From an uncultured Clostridium sp. (GTDB lineage: Bacteria > Bacillota_I > Bacilli_A > RF39 > UBA660), in assembly GCA_946414595.1 (NCBI GenBank), contig CAMKPE010000007.1:1-64000 (forward strand): a stretch of 64,000 bases of DNA, written 5' to 3'. Of the stretch, positions 1-8,066 are shown piece after piece. The notes under the pieces were generated by a model. That model was not told where the DNA came from. It did no database searches and was given only the letters and a program-made list of their open reading frames with translations. Positions within the stretch are counted from its first letter, which is position 1. The number at the start of each line of letters is the position of its first letter. The position numbers and the translations under genes are program-made.

Positions 1-51
1 CCTTAGCCTTCCAAGCTAACTACGTGGGTCCGATTCCCATCATCCGCTCCA
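1..51 (+). tRNA. tRNA-Gly (anticodon TCC), 5' part outside the window
   Basis: The sequence opens inside the anticodon arm. A 5-bp stem (3-7 with 15-19) encloses a 7-nt loop with anticodon TCC at 10-12. A T-arm follows at about 24-40, then the 3' acceptor strand at 41-47, discriminator T48 and an encoded CCA at 49-51. The D-arm and 5' acceptor strand lie upstream of the window. Confidence 0.93.
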
Positions 52-65
52 TTTGTATGAAAATC

Positions 66-89
66 GAACTAGCAATAGTTCTTTTTTTT
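66..89 (+). terminator. Intrinsic terminator of tRNA-Gly
   Basis: A perfect 6-bp stem (66-71 with 76-81) with a GCAA tetraloop is followed by eight Ts. It lies 14 nt after the tRNA CCA end. Confidence 0.85.
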
Positions 90-99
90 GCAAAAGACA

Positions 100-126
100 G
101 ACCCAACGTAGTTAGCAAGGGAAGGC
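100..126 (-). repeat. Inverted imperfect copy of part of tRNA-Gly
   Basis: Read on the minus strand, this stretch matches tRNA-Gly from the anticodon loop to the T-arm (about positions 6-31) with only a few differences. It includes an exact CTAACTACGT core. It lies just beyond the tRNA terminator in opposite orientation. It may be a relic of duplication or insertion at the tRNA, or an antisense tRNA-like segment. No gene overlaps it. Confidence 0.55.
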
Positions 127-253
127 ATATCGGGAATTCATTATCTAGAGTGTGAAATTGTGTTAACTTAATATAATGAAAAGCCAAAATAATTGTACAC
201 AATTATTATTTAATGTATACTTATGTTAGTGAATAACACTATCGGAGGTTACT

Positions 254-922
254 ATGAGTAGAGATGGATGGACATATTGGACAGGTTTTGAAACATCTGT
301 AGGAGAAAGCATTGAGAGTGTGTTTACACGATCAAGAGAAATTATTGATAAAATTGCGGGGCATACAAATTATTTAACATATTGGTTAAGATATCATTGG
401 TCTTCTCCAAATGCAGTAGAGTTTTCAAAAAAATATAATCCAATGATGGCTCAAACACTAAATAATGCAATTGATTCAGTAAAAGCTTTGTGTGAAAAAT
501 CAAGGAATGCATATAATGCAATGGCAAGTGCAAATGGTGCACCAACATTAGGACCTATTGATTATTATACAGGAACTACTGTATGGTTTGACTTTTATAC
601 AAATTATCCAGATCAAGGTGGTTTAGTTGGTATTCATCCTAATACTTATAGTTGGGCAGAATCATTTGAGAAGGATGTAGAAAAACGTTTAAAACAATTT
701 TCTGACATAGCAGTTGAAATTGCTTTGTATGATCCGGATAACGCTTTAGCATATAGCTATCGTGTATCATGGAATGAAATAGTAGAGAACATTCGTACAA
801 GTGTAAAAGAAGTATGTAGCGCTGTTAAGCAAGCTATTGAAACAGAAGTTAAATCTATGGATCTTACTGTTGAACGTGCAGTACAAACACTAGGTATTCA
901 TAATCCTTATAGTCCTTGGTAA
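254..922 (+). CDS. Hypothetical protein, possibly WXG100-like
   Basis: This 222-aa protein has a strong RBS (GGAGG at 243-247). It has no signal peptide and no transmembrane segment. The N-terminal half is mostly helical and contains a W-S-S-P-N-A-V-x-F stretch near residues 49-57. That stretch recalls the W-x-G region of WXG100/ESAT-6-like substrates, but the usual length (about 100 aa) is exceeded and no ESX ATPase is in the window. It is monocistronic, ending at a hairpin terminator. The function is unknown; the WXG100 link is only a resemblance. Confidence 0.7.
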   Translation: MSRDGWTYWTGFETSVGESIESVFTRSREIIDKIAGHTNYLTYWLRYHWSSPNAVEFSKKYNPMMAQTLNNAIDSVKALCEKSRNAYNAMASANGAPTLGPIDYYTGTTVWFDFYTNYPDQGGLVGIHPNTYSWAESFEKDVEKRLKQFSDIAVEIALYDPDNALAYSYRVSWNEIVENIRTSVKEVCSAVKQAIETEVKSMDLTVERAVQTLGIHNPYSPW

Positions 923-939
923 TTAATATATAAAAAATA

Positions 940-962
940 GAACTAGTAATAGTTCTTTTTTT
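940..962 (+). terminator. Intrinsic terminator
   Basis: A 6-bp stem GAACTA/TAGTTC with a GTAA tetraloop and seven Ts follows the gene ending at 922. It is almost the same hairpin as the one after tRNA-Gly at 66-89. Confidence 0.85.
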
Positions 963-1003
963 AATAATTTGATAGTGCTATAATGTTTTTGGAGGAAAAT
1001 AAA

Positions 1004-1519
1004 ATGAAAAAGAAATTGTTTTTTAGTTTACTTATTGTACTTTTGTGTTTCGTTTTAGTTGGATGTGGTTCAAGTAGTGAAGAAGATAATGATGATGTAA
1101 AAGATGATTCTCTTGTTGTGATTAATGGTCTTGATTTTAAATTAGATCAAGAAAAAGAATATAAGGGATTAAAGTATATTATTACTGGAGACTTTAAAGA
1201 AAATATAACCGATCACTATGTAGAGTATAGGTATTATCAAGAAGATGGATCAAATTTATTGTTCTATAGAGTATTCTTCTATGAAGGAAAAGATAATGCC
1301 TATGCAAGACAAAATTTAGGTATAGAAGATAAATTCCAATTTGAAGATGGAAAAATAAATGATATTGAATATAAGTTAATTGATGAGAAACGTACAGATG
1401 GAACAATTCATTTCTATTTTATAAACAAAAACAATAACACTTATGTATTACATTTTGTATCTCAACATGACATAAAAGACTTTGAAAGTAAAGTATTAAA
1501 TTCAATTAAATTTGAATAA
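1004..1519 (+). CDS. Small lipoprotein of unknown function
   Basis: This 171-aa protein has a type II signal peptide: a lysine-rich start, a hydrophobic stretch and an L-V-G-C lipobox at about residues 18-21. An acidic Ser/Asp linker follows. The rest is a compact beta-rich domain without a recognised family. The start at 1004 is preferred over an upstream ATG at 983 because that ATG overlaps a TATAAT -10 box (979-984) and a GGAGG sits at 991-995. It is predicted to be anchored to the outer face of the membrane. Confidence 0.8.
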   Translation: MKKKLFFSLLIVLLCFVLVGCGSSSEEDNDDVKDDSLVVINGLDFKLDQEKEYKGLKYIITGDFKENITDHYVEYRYYQEDGSNLLFYRVFFYEGKDNAYARQNLGIEDKFQFEDGKINDIEYKLIDEKRTDGTIHFYFINKNNNTYVLHFVSQHDIKDFESKVLNSIKFE

Positions 1520-1521
1520 TA

Positions 1522-1549
1522 AAAAAGTAGATTAGTAAATCTACTTTTT
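1522..1549. terminator. Bidirectional intrinsic terminator
   Basis: A GTAGATT/AATCTAC stem with A and T runs on both sides serves the lipoprotein gene on the left strand and the convergent kinase-like gene, whose 3' end overlaps it. Confidence 0.85.
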
Positions 1550-2500
1550 CTTTGGTTCAAATATTTTCCTTTCCTTTGATAATCTTTTTATATCTTCATT
1601 AGCATTTAATAATTCTTGACTGATATTTTCAATACTACGATATTCATCAATTTTGTCTTTTAAGATAAAGTCGTATATTTCAACTCCTTTTTCTTTAAAT
1701 CTATTTATTATTCTTAATAAATTGAAATTCAGCCTTTTAACTTCATTTAAAACAACTACAACTTCCAAATTTTGTTCTAAACATAATCTTCTAACATATT
1801 CAGGATCAGCATTTTCATCAATATAAAGAATACCTTTTTCTTTTTCTTTACTTTCAATGTATTTATCTATCCTTTGATAATTAAATGCTGTGAAATAATT
1901 ATCTCTTTTTAAAGCTCTTTCAACTCTTCTAGAAACAGGGTATCTTATATCCTCTTTGAAAAACATTTGTACTGCTGCACCAAGCTCACTAATACCGTAA
2001 ACACGATAGAAGGGATTACGAAAGAAGCAGGCATGGTTAAATAAATCATCTAGATCAATTAACCTAACTTCGCCATCAACAAGCATTACATTATTTAGTT
2101 TGTGATCTGTTTTATAAACCAATAATTCATCTAATTCTTTGGCGTCTCTTACATAATCTTTTGCCAACCTTATTTTATCTTTAACCGGTTCATGAATCTT
2201 TTCCTTAAGAATAACACCATCGTAGTAAGGAGTAACAACTCCTCTAAATTCACCATCAACATATATTAAATCAGTTATTCCACCAGAATATTTTAAGTTT
2301 TTGTATCTTTTCAATAGAGTTCTAAAGTGTAACCAAGTCAAAGTAAGTACTGGATTGGTAATTACTCGTCCTCCACAACTTATTTCTTCATGATAGATTT
2401 TGTATGCGGTAGTATCATCTTTTTTATAAATAGTACAATATTTTCCACCACGTGTAATCTGTTCTAATTTTTTAAGATCTGCAGAAGTAATTCTAACCAT
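1541..2500 (-). CDS. Protein kinase-like fold protein
   Basis: This 319-aa soluble protein starts at an ATG with AGAGGTGG upstream. Around residues 130-155 it carries T-D-H-K-L-N-N-V-M-L followed by R-L-I-D-L-D-D. This matches the catalytic loop (D-x4-N) and the metal-binding Asp of protein kinase and aminoglycoside-phosphotransferase folds. An N-terminal G-G-K-Y-C-T-I-Y could be a shortened Gly-rich loop, and the K in A-Y-K-I-Y fits the ATP-binding Lys. The substrate is unknown. A charged helix closes the protein. It is convergent with the upstream lipoprotein. Confidence 0.65.
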   Translation of the reverse strand: MVRITSADLKKLEQITRGGKYCTIYKKDDTTAYKIYHEEISCGGRVITNPVLTLTWLHFRTLLKRYKNLKYSGGITDLIYVDGEFRGVVTPYYDGVILKEKIHEPVKDKIRLAKDYVRDAKELDELLVYKTDHKLNNVMLVDGEVRLIDLDDLFNHACFFRNPFYRVYGISELGAAVQMFFKEDIRYPVSRRVERALKRDNYFTAFNYQRIDKYIESKEKEKGILYIDENADPEYVRRLCLEQNLEVVVVLNEVKRLNFNLLRIINRFKEKGVEIYDFILKDKIDEYRSIENISQELLNANEDIKRLSKERKIFEPKKK

Positions 2501-2564
2501 ACAACCACCTCTTTTGATAGTGGTTATAATAACATATTTGCTTGAAAAAATAAAGATACATTTG

Positions 2565-2593
2565 TTGACACGTATATTACTTTATGCTAGTAT
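2565..2593 (+). promoter_or_regulatory. Promoter of the LysM protein gene
   Basis: TTGACA at 2565-2570, a 17-nt spacer and TAGTAT at 2588-2593 lie about 30 nt before the start codon. Confidence 0.75.
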
Positions 2594-2623
2594 AAAAATC
2601 GTGAAAAAAAGGAGGTTTTGAAA

Positions 2624-3325
2624 ATGGAAAGAAGCCTAAAAAGCAGATTATCAAGTTTATTAACTGCAGCAGTTATGGCAGCTGAGTTAGGTGCTTATAC
2701 TAATGAAGCGCTTGCTGAAAAGGATACAAGTTTTGATGTTCCATCTACAAAAATAAGTTTAAGCCAACAAGGACAATTCCTTGATACTTTTGTTACAGAT
2801 GAAGGAAAAGTATTTGGAACTTATGCCGTAAAAGAAGGAGATCATACTTCAAAGATTAGTGAAAGAATTTGTGTTCACTATGGTGAAGAACCACAAACTA
2901 AATATTGGCCAGTAATAGCCTTTTATAATGGATTCCCAAGAGTATTACAACCAGGAGATTTGATTATATTTCCAGCATCTATGGAAGAGATGGAAAATGC
3001 TAGAGTTGTATTAGAAGAAACAGGATGGACTAATAGATACAAATATAAAAATGATGTATACGGAAGAAGAAAAGGTATGCAAGGGAAGACTACTTTGTAT
3101 CAATTATTAGTAGAAATTTATGGCGAAAAAGTATGCGTTGATCCTGACTTTGTTGATGAATATTTAAAAACAAAAGGGTTATATGGAAAATATACAATGG
3201 AAACAATTATCGATGCTGATATTGCTACATTCGTTAGGGTTACTGAATGGATTCCATCACTTGAACAAATAAAACATAGACCAAAAAATGTTAAAAAGAA
3301 AACAAAAAAGAAGAACCAGAAATAG
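2624..3325 (+). CDS. Secreted LysM-like protein
   Basis: This 233-aa protein has an N-terminal signal-like segment (Ala-rich hydrophobic stretch about residues 10-30, A-L-A-E after it). A LysM-like domain follows near residues 70-115: a Y-x-V-K-x-G-D-H start, a W-x-x-I-x-x-x-N-G middle and an L-x-P-G-D-L-I-x-x-P end. LysM domains bind peptidoglycan. The second half is unassigned and the tail is Lys-rich. ATG 2624 is chosen over TTG 2618 because GGAGG at 2611-2615 is then 8 nt away. It is likely a cell-wall-associated protein. Confidence 0.75.
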   Translation: MERSLKSRLSSLLTAAVMAAELGAYTNEALAEKDTSFDVPSTKISLSQQGQFLDTFVTDEGKVFGTYAVKEGDHTSKISERICVHYGEEPQTKYWPVIAFYNGFPRVLQPGDLIIFPASMEEMENARVVLEETGWTNRYKYKNDVYGRRKGMQGKTTLYQLLVEIYGEKVCVDPDFVDEYLKTKGLYGKYTMETIIDADIATFVRVTEWIPSLEQIKHRPKNVKKKTKKKNQK

Positions 3326-3335
3326 TTCTTTTTTT
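3311..3335 (+). terminator. Intrinsic terminator overlapping a stop codon
   Basis: A 6-bp stem AAGAAC/GTTCTT with a T run. The stop codon of the LysM gene lies inside the hairpin. Confidence 0.75.
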
Positions 3336-4047
3336 ATTTATAAAAAGCTTTATACATAAGTATATCATCGAATAGTGAATACCATTTAATTTGCACAAAA
3401 TCTTTTTTATCCATATATTTTTCATTTCTATTAAGGCATCTATTTTGAGGTTGAATAAATAAACATCCAATATGGACACTTTTAGATTCTCTATCTTTAG
3501 TGTTCATTATTATTTTATAAACATCAAATCTATTAATCCAAAAGAAGTCATTTGGAGTTCCATAGATTATTCCATCAACTGGATACATAGATAATCTTCC
3601 TTTTAAAATAAATCTATCAATAAAAAATGACAAATCTATTTTGCTAAGATCTTTATTAATAACTTTTATTTCATCTTGATGTAATTCACAATACTCTTTA
3701 GAGGTCATGTTTTCGGCATAATGAAAACCTAAATATTTTTTTGCTGTACTTTCACTAATACCATGAAGACGAAGAGTGTTAATAAAAGTATTAATGCCTT
3801 CTGCGTGTACTGAATTTCTAGAACCCATTTTTACACTTATTGATCTTACAACATTATTTATCTTTATAAAAATATCTCCCTTTTGATTGTTAATATGATT
3901 TCTCCAAGACTTAACGATATCGTTTTCACTAATATCGTCAAATAAGTCATCAATTACGTCTCTTAATAGAGGATTTAATTCTTTGACTTTTTTGTTGTTG
4001 AATTCTAAGACAAACATGAACTCGTTTTGGTATCCTTTTTCTATCAT
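3334..4047 (-). CDS. Hypothetical protein divergent from an HNH-type gene
   Basis: This 237-aa soluble protein starts with AGGAGGTG before ATG. There is no signal or membrane segment. A central stretch G-D-I-F-I-K-I then S-V-K-M-G-S-R-N resembles the D...x-K pair of nuclease-like folds, but it is too weak to assign. A second region has F-W-I-N-R-F-D-V-Y. It is transcribed away from the HNH-type gene at 4163, sharing a 115-nt intergenic region with it. The two may act together, but that is only an inference from position. Confidence 0.6.
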   Translation of the reverse strand: MIEKGYQNEFMFVLEFNNKKVKELNPLLRDVIDDLFDDISENDIVKSWRNHINNQKGDIFIKINNVVRSISVKMGSRNSVHAEGINTFINTLRLHGISESTAKKYLGFHYAENMTSKEYCELHQDEIKVINKDLSKIDLSFFIDRFILKGRLSMYPVDGIIYGTPNDFFWINRFDVYKIIMNTKDRESKSVHIGCLFIQPQNRCLNRNEKYMDKKDFVQIKWYSLFDDILMYKAFYK

Positions 4048-4162
4048 GTTGCACCTCCTTAAGGATATTATTATCTATTCATTAAAAAATTCCTCAAAAA
4101 ATTAAATAATTATTTAAAAAAACTTAATTAACTTATATAATTATAAGTAGGGGGAATTAGAT

Positions 4163-4582
4163 ATGAAGCCTATAGTTAATTTGATGATTAATGAATTTCA
4201 TGCTTTAGATGTAGGAATGGACTTCATGGGGTATAGAATTACTGACCCAAGAAGACTTAGTTTTCATCATCTAATAGTTCCTAAAAGAAAAGGTGGTAAA
4301 GAAACTATCGAGAATGGTGCATTGTTAATGAGAAGTGCTCATGATTATTTGCACATAATAGAAGGTGCTGATAAAGAAGTATATGAAGCAATACAACGCG
4401 AGATGGTTTTAGAAAACAAAAGTAGAGAAATAATGATGGCTAGTATTGAAAGAATAGATGCAATACTAAATGAGTTTGAAGAAAAGCATTGTGAAGATTC
4501 AAATGAACAAGGTTATTATTTAATTAAAGATTTTTTTAGAAGAAGAGTATTAAGAGAAAATGATGATAGATTTTATCATTAA
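4163..4582 (+). CDS. HNH-endonuclease-like protein
   Basis: This 139-aa protein contains F-H-H-L-I-V-P-K-R-x-G-G near residues 34-46, then E-N-G-A-L-L and S-A-H-D-Y-L-H near residues 50-65. The spacing of His-His, Asn and His matches the beta-beta-alpha-metal HNH fold. HNH domains cleave DNA or RNA, and many small ones are uncharacterised. The C-terminal half is a charged helix. It starts after a GGGGG RBS. It runs in the same direction as popT, 13 nt downstream, so the two may be co-transcribed. Confidence 0.65.
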   Translation: MKPIVNLMINEFHALDVGMDFMGYRITDPRRLSFHHLIVPKRKGGKETIENGALLMRSAHDYLHIIEGADKEVYEAIQREMVLENKSREIMMASIERIDAILNEFEEKHCEDSNEQGYYLIKDFFRRRVLRENDDRFYH

Positions 4583-4595
4583 AAAGAGGTGAACA

Positions 4596-5456
4596 ATGAA
4601 AAATATTATTTTAGTATTAAAAGGATTCTTTATGGGAATTGCAAATGTTATCCCAGGTGTTAGTGGAGGTACCATCGCAATTATCTTAGGAATATATGAA
4701 GAGTTTATTGGAGCTATTAGTAATTTATTAAAAGATTTAAAAAAGAATTTTTTATTCTTATTACCAATAGCAATAGGTATGGGACTTGCAATTGTTACAA
4801 CAAGTAAAGTAATAAGTTACTCATATGATCATTTCCCATTACCAACAATATTATTCTTTGTTGGATTAGTATTTGGTGGTATACCAATGTTACTAAAAAA
4901 TGTAAAAGGCAAAAAAGAATCAAAGAAAGTTAGTAGTTATGTTATTGCAGCAATTACATTTGCATTAGTAATATTCTTAGCTAGTTACAAATTCATATTT
5001 AGTATGAGTGGAGGAGCTAGTTTTGAATCAATGAATCTATTAGATTATGTATTATTATTTATTGTTGGAATTGTAGCAGCAGCAACTATGGTAGTACCAG
5101 GTGTAAGTGGATCATTAGTTCTTATGATACTTGGATATTATTATCCAATTATTAATACAATTAATGGTGTATTAAAGAATGATATATTACATAATTTAAT
5201 TGTATTAGGAATATTTGGATTAGGTGTCGTAGTAGGAATTTTATCTATTGCAAAATTACTTGAATACTTATTTAAAAAATATAAAGTAAAGACATACTTT
5301 GGAGTGTTAGGATTTGTATTTGCATCAATTATTGCAATACCATTATCTGCTTGTATAGAACTTGATAGCATAGCAATAGATGCAGTTCAAATAATCGCAG
5401 GATTTGCCTTATTAATTGCAGGTACAATAGTAAGTTATAAATTAGGAGAGAAATAA
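4596..5456 (+). CDS. popT: DUF368 undecaprenyl-phosphate transporter (PopT family)
   Basis: This 286-aa polytopic membrane protein carries the two hallmark repeats of DUF368: I-P-G-V-S-G-G-T near residues 20-27 and V-P-G-V-S-G-S near residues 166-172. The rest is a run of hydrophobic helices. DUF368 proteins (PopT) flip undecaprenyl phosphate back across the membrane for reuse in wall polymer synthesis. The length is normal for the family. The RBS AGAGGTG precedes the ATG. A hairpin terminator follows directly. Confidence 0.88.
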   Translation: MKNIILVLKGFFMGIANVIPGVSGGTIAIILGIYEEFIGAISNLLKDLKKNFLFLLPIAIGMGLAIVTTSKVISYSYDHFPLPTILFFVGLVFGGIPMLLKNVKGKKESKKVSSYVIAAITFALVIFLASYKFIFSMSGGASFESMNLLDYVLLFIVGIVAAATMVVPGVSGSLVLMILGYYYPIINTINGVLKNDILHNLIVLGIFGLGVVVGILSIAKLLEYLFKKYKVKTYFGVLGFVFASIIAIPLSACIELDSIAIDAVQIIAGFALLIAGTIVSYKLGEK

Positions 5457-5468
5457 TCTCTCTTTTTT
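5446..5468 (+). terminator. Intrinsic terminator after popT
   Basis: A short GAGAG/CTCTC stem around the popT stop codon followed by a T run. Confidence 0.65.
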
Positions 5469-5554
5469 TACACTTAATTTTTTCTTTTTTCATTTTTATT
5501 AAATAATTAATTGTTATATATGTTATACTATTTTTAGAATAGAGGTGAAGTGTG

Positions 5555-6898
5555 ATGCAGAATACTTTAATTAATCCGGATGAGATATTAGCAAACTTGA
5601 AAAAATTACCTAAAACAGCAATGATTTGCTTAGTTTTTGGTGGAATAATGCTCGCTTTAGCATTAGGTGGTTTAGTAGTTGCAATAAATGGCGAAGATTT
5701 AGGATGGATACTCGTAATTGTTGGTGGAATCTTTGCACTTATGTTTTTTGTAATCATACTTGCTAAAAAAATTAAAAGTAGCAGAAAATTAAAAAGTGTT
5801 GATTTAAAAGATGTAAGAAGTGAATTGTTAATCGGATGTAATTCATATAACAAAGCAAAAACATATTTTACTGATAGTTATATGTTATCTAATTACTACT
5901 ATTCATTTGTAGTAAAGTATTCAGATATCGCATGGATATATAAATTTGAAAAAAAAGCACAAAACGGAATGAGAGTTGGTAATGACTTAGTTATCCGTTT
6001 AAAAAATGGAAAGAAAGAATATACTACATATGATGATAATTTTTGTGAAGAAATTGAAAAACGTAACAAAGATGTATTTGAGGGTTATTCAATAGAAAAC
6101 AATAAAAGATATAAAGAATTAGTAAAAGAATATAAAAAGAATAGTGCAAATTTACAAAATAATATGATCACTAATCAAAACAGTTCAACAAATATGGTTA
6201 ATCCAAATGAGTTACAAGCTGGGCAACCTTCTAATGATGTTCACGAAGTACCAAGTATTCCAGAACCAGCACCAGTAATAGCTAAAAATATGAGTGAGAT
6301 TGATCCAATATATAGCATGCCTGGAATGGTAAATAATGTAGAGAATTCAACACCAACTGTAGAAGAAAAGAGTAACATTAATTTCTTTTCACCTAGTGAA
6401 ATAAATATGAATCCTGAAATAATAGAACCACAAGCAGCTCAAATTAACAATACAGTTTTAAACCCAAATGAACAATTAAATTTGAGTCAACAAGAAAAGG
6501 CAGCTTCAGATAATAATCCATTAAATAATATTTTTAATCCAAATGAACAAAATAATGCAGTTCAAGAAATTCCACAAAATGAAGTTAATAATGTTGTAGG
6601 AAATAATGTGCAAATGGTTGAGCAACAAAATGTTATGCCACAGGCACCACAGGATATAAATGTTATGCCACAAGCTATTCCAGTGCAACAAAGTATTGCT
6701 CCAGTTCAACAGGATATAAACCAAACACCACAAAATATACCAGTAACACCACAAGATATACCGGTAGCACCACAAACTGTACCTGCAACTCCGCAAATTA
6801 TGGAGACAGCACCAGAAGCAGTTAATAACAATGTTGAACCAGCAGCAAATCCACAAGAAATGCCTGGAGCAATTAGAAATCCATTTTTAGATTTATAA
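5555..6898 (+). CDS. Membrane protein with long Asn/Gln/Pro repeat tail
   Basis: This 447-aa protein has two transmembrane helices at about residues 25-45 and 50-72. A conserved-looking domain follows to about residue 190, then a low-complexity tail of some 250 residues rich in N, Q, P and V. The tail contains loose repeats of P-Q-x-I-P-V-x-P-Q type near its end. ATG 5555 is preferred to GTG 5552 because AGAGGTGA at 5541-5548 is then 6 nt away. A TATACT -10 is at 5524-5529. The topology suggests a cytoplasmic tail. The family is not recognised. Confidence 0.75.
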   Translation: MQNTLINPDEILANLKKLPKTAMICLVFGGIMLALALGGLVVAINGEDLGWILVIVGGIFALMFFVIILAKKIKSSRKLKSVDLKDVRSELLIGCNSYNKAKTYFTDSYMLSNYYYSFVVKYSDIAWIYKFEKKAQNGMRVGNDLVIRLKNGKKEYTTYDDNFCEEIEKRNKDVFEGYSIENNKRYKELVKEYKKNSANLQNNMITNQNSSTNMVNPNELQAGQPSNDVHEVPSIPEPAPVIAKNMSEIDPIYSMPGMVNNVENSTPTVEEKSNINFFSPSEINMNPEIIEPQAAQINNTVLNPNEQLNLSQQEKAASDNNPLNNIFNPNEQNNAVQEIPQNEVNNVVGNNVQMVEQQNVMPQAPQDINVMPQAIPVQQSIAPVQQDINQTPQNIPVTPQDIPVAPQTVPATPQIMETAPEAVNNNVEPAANPQEMPGAIRNPFLDL

Positions 6899-6918
6899 AG
6901 TACTTCGGTACTTTTTTT
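6897..6918 (+). terminator. Intrinsic terminator with UUCG tetraloop
   Basis: A 7-bp stem AAAGTAC/GTACTTT, TTCG loop and T run. Confidence 0.9.
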
Positions 6919-6941
6919 ATTTTGAAAAAATATAATTTAAT

Positions 6942-7532
6942 ATGAATAATTTTGTATTAGATTTGATAAGTAATTTCGGTTATTTTGGAATGTTTATTGG
7001 AATGGTTTTAGAAGCAGTAATTATTGTAATTCCAAGTGAATTGATACTAGCAACGGGAGGAATTCTTTCAGCAACTGGTGTTTTCAATTTTTGGATTTCA
7101 TTTCTAGTTGGATTGTTAGGAAGTGTTTTTTGTGCAATAGTAATTTATTTTATGGGTTATTTTGGGGGTAGACCATTTGTCAAAAAGTATGGGAAATACT
7201 TCTTTATGAAAGAAGAAGATATTATGAAATCTGATAGTTGGTATTCAAAATATGGATTAATTGCAGCAGCAGTAGGAAGAAATATACCAATTGTTAGAAC
7301 ACTTATTTCACTTCCAATAGGAATAGCAAGATTATCATTTATCAAATTTTTAATATACACAACTCTGGGAAGTATTCCATGGACTTTTGTATTTGTATAT
7401 TTTGGTTATTCTTTGGGAAACAACTGGGTAGTTTTAAAAGATGTTATTAATAGATTAAAACTACCAATAATTCTTTTATTGATCCTACTAATTGTAAGTA
7501 GGGTAATTAGGCAAAAAAAAAGAGATAAATAA
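6942..7532 (+). CDS. DedA-family membrane protein
   Basis: This 196-aa protein has the DedA signature. It has an acidic N-terminal region (M-V-L-E-A-V then P-S-E near residues 23-34), the F-x-G-R-P-F-V-x-K-Y-G segment, and the G-R-x-I-P-I-V-R-T motif near residues 114-122, followed by C-terminal helices. DedA proteins include undecaprenyl-phosphate and phosphatidylethanolamine flippases and affect envelope stress. Together with popT nearby this gives two candidate lipid-carrier transporters. No RBS is visible. TATAAT at 6931-6936 puts the transcript start at about the ATG, so the mRNA may be leaderless. Confidence 0.87.
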   Translation: MNNFVLDLISNFGYFGMFIGMVLEAVIIVIPSELILATGGILSATGVFNFWISFLVGLLGSVFCAIVIYFMGYFGGRPFVKKYGKYFFMKEEDIMKSDSWYSKYGLIAAAVGRNIPIVRTLISLPIGIARLSFIKFLIYTTLGSIPWTFVFVYFGYSLGNNWVVLKDVINRLKLPIILLLILLIVSRVIRQKKRDK

Positions 7533-7979
7533 TTATCCCATATAAAACTTGTGATTTAGATAACACTCTAATGTTTTTTTGCTTGGTGAAAAGATTTTTG
7601 GTGGTATCTTATCAATATCAAACCATCTCCATTCAACAATAACATCTGGTTCCATAACTTTAGGAGTACCTTCAAAAGAGTGAGCAATCATTCCTACAGA
7701 TACGAAATGTGCATGTTCATTTTTATCCGTTTGTACACAAAATACTTCTAAATCTTTAACATCTATTCCAGTTTCTTCTTTAGCTTCTCTTGCTCCAGCT
7801 TCTTCAAAAGTTTCACCATATTCTATAGCACCACCAGGCATTGCCCAAGTTCCTTCTTCATGAAGCTCGCAATCTGCTACTTCTTTATCTTCATTTCTTA
7901 ATCCTAAAAGTAACTGATTATGTTCATTTAGCACAATAACACCACAACCAGCACCTATTGTGTTTGGTAATATAGTCAT
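7533..7979 (-). CDS. NUDIX hydrolase
   Basis: This 148-aa protein carries a complete NUDIX box (G-x5-E-x7-R-E-A-x-E-E-x-G-I) near residues 50-72. The fold hydrolyses nucleoside-diphosphate-linked substrates, using the box Glu residues to bind Mg2+. The preceding P-G-G-A-I and the later E-W-R-W-F are typical of MutT/ADP-ribose-type subfamilies. The substrate cannot be read from sequence. AGGAGG stands before the start. The gene ends directly at the convergent dedA stop. Confidence 0.88.
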   Translation of the reverse strand: MTILPNTIGAGCGVIVLNEHNQLLLGLRNEDKEVADCELHEEGTWAMPGGAIEYGETFEEAGAREAKEETGIDVKDLEVFCVQTDKNEHAHFVSVGMIAHSFEGTPKVMEPDVIVEWRWFDIDKIPPKIFSPSKKTLECYLNHKFYMG

Positions 7980-8066
7980 AATATCCTCCTAAAATAATTA
8001 TAGAAAAAAATCAAGTAATAGGCAACTAAATTATGATATAATAAAAAATATAAGGTAGGTGATAAT

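Noticed and set aside
5329-5853. Minus-strand 174-aa ORF across the popT/5555 boundary
   Set aside because: It runs through a terminator and two well-supported genes on the other strand; composition is that of an AT-rich shadow.
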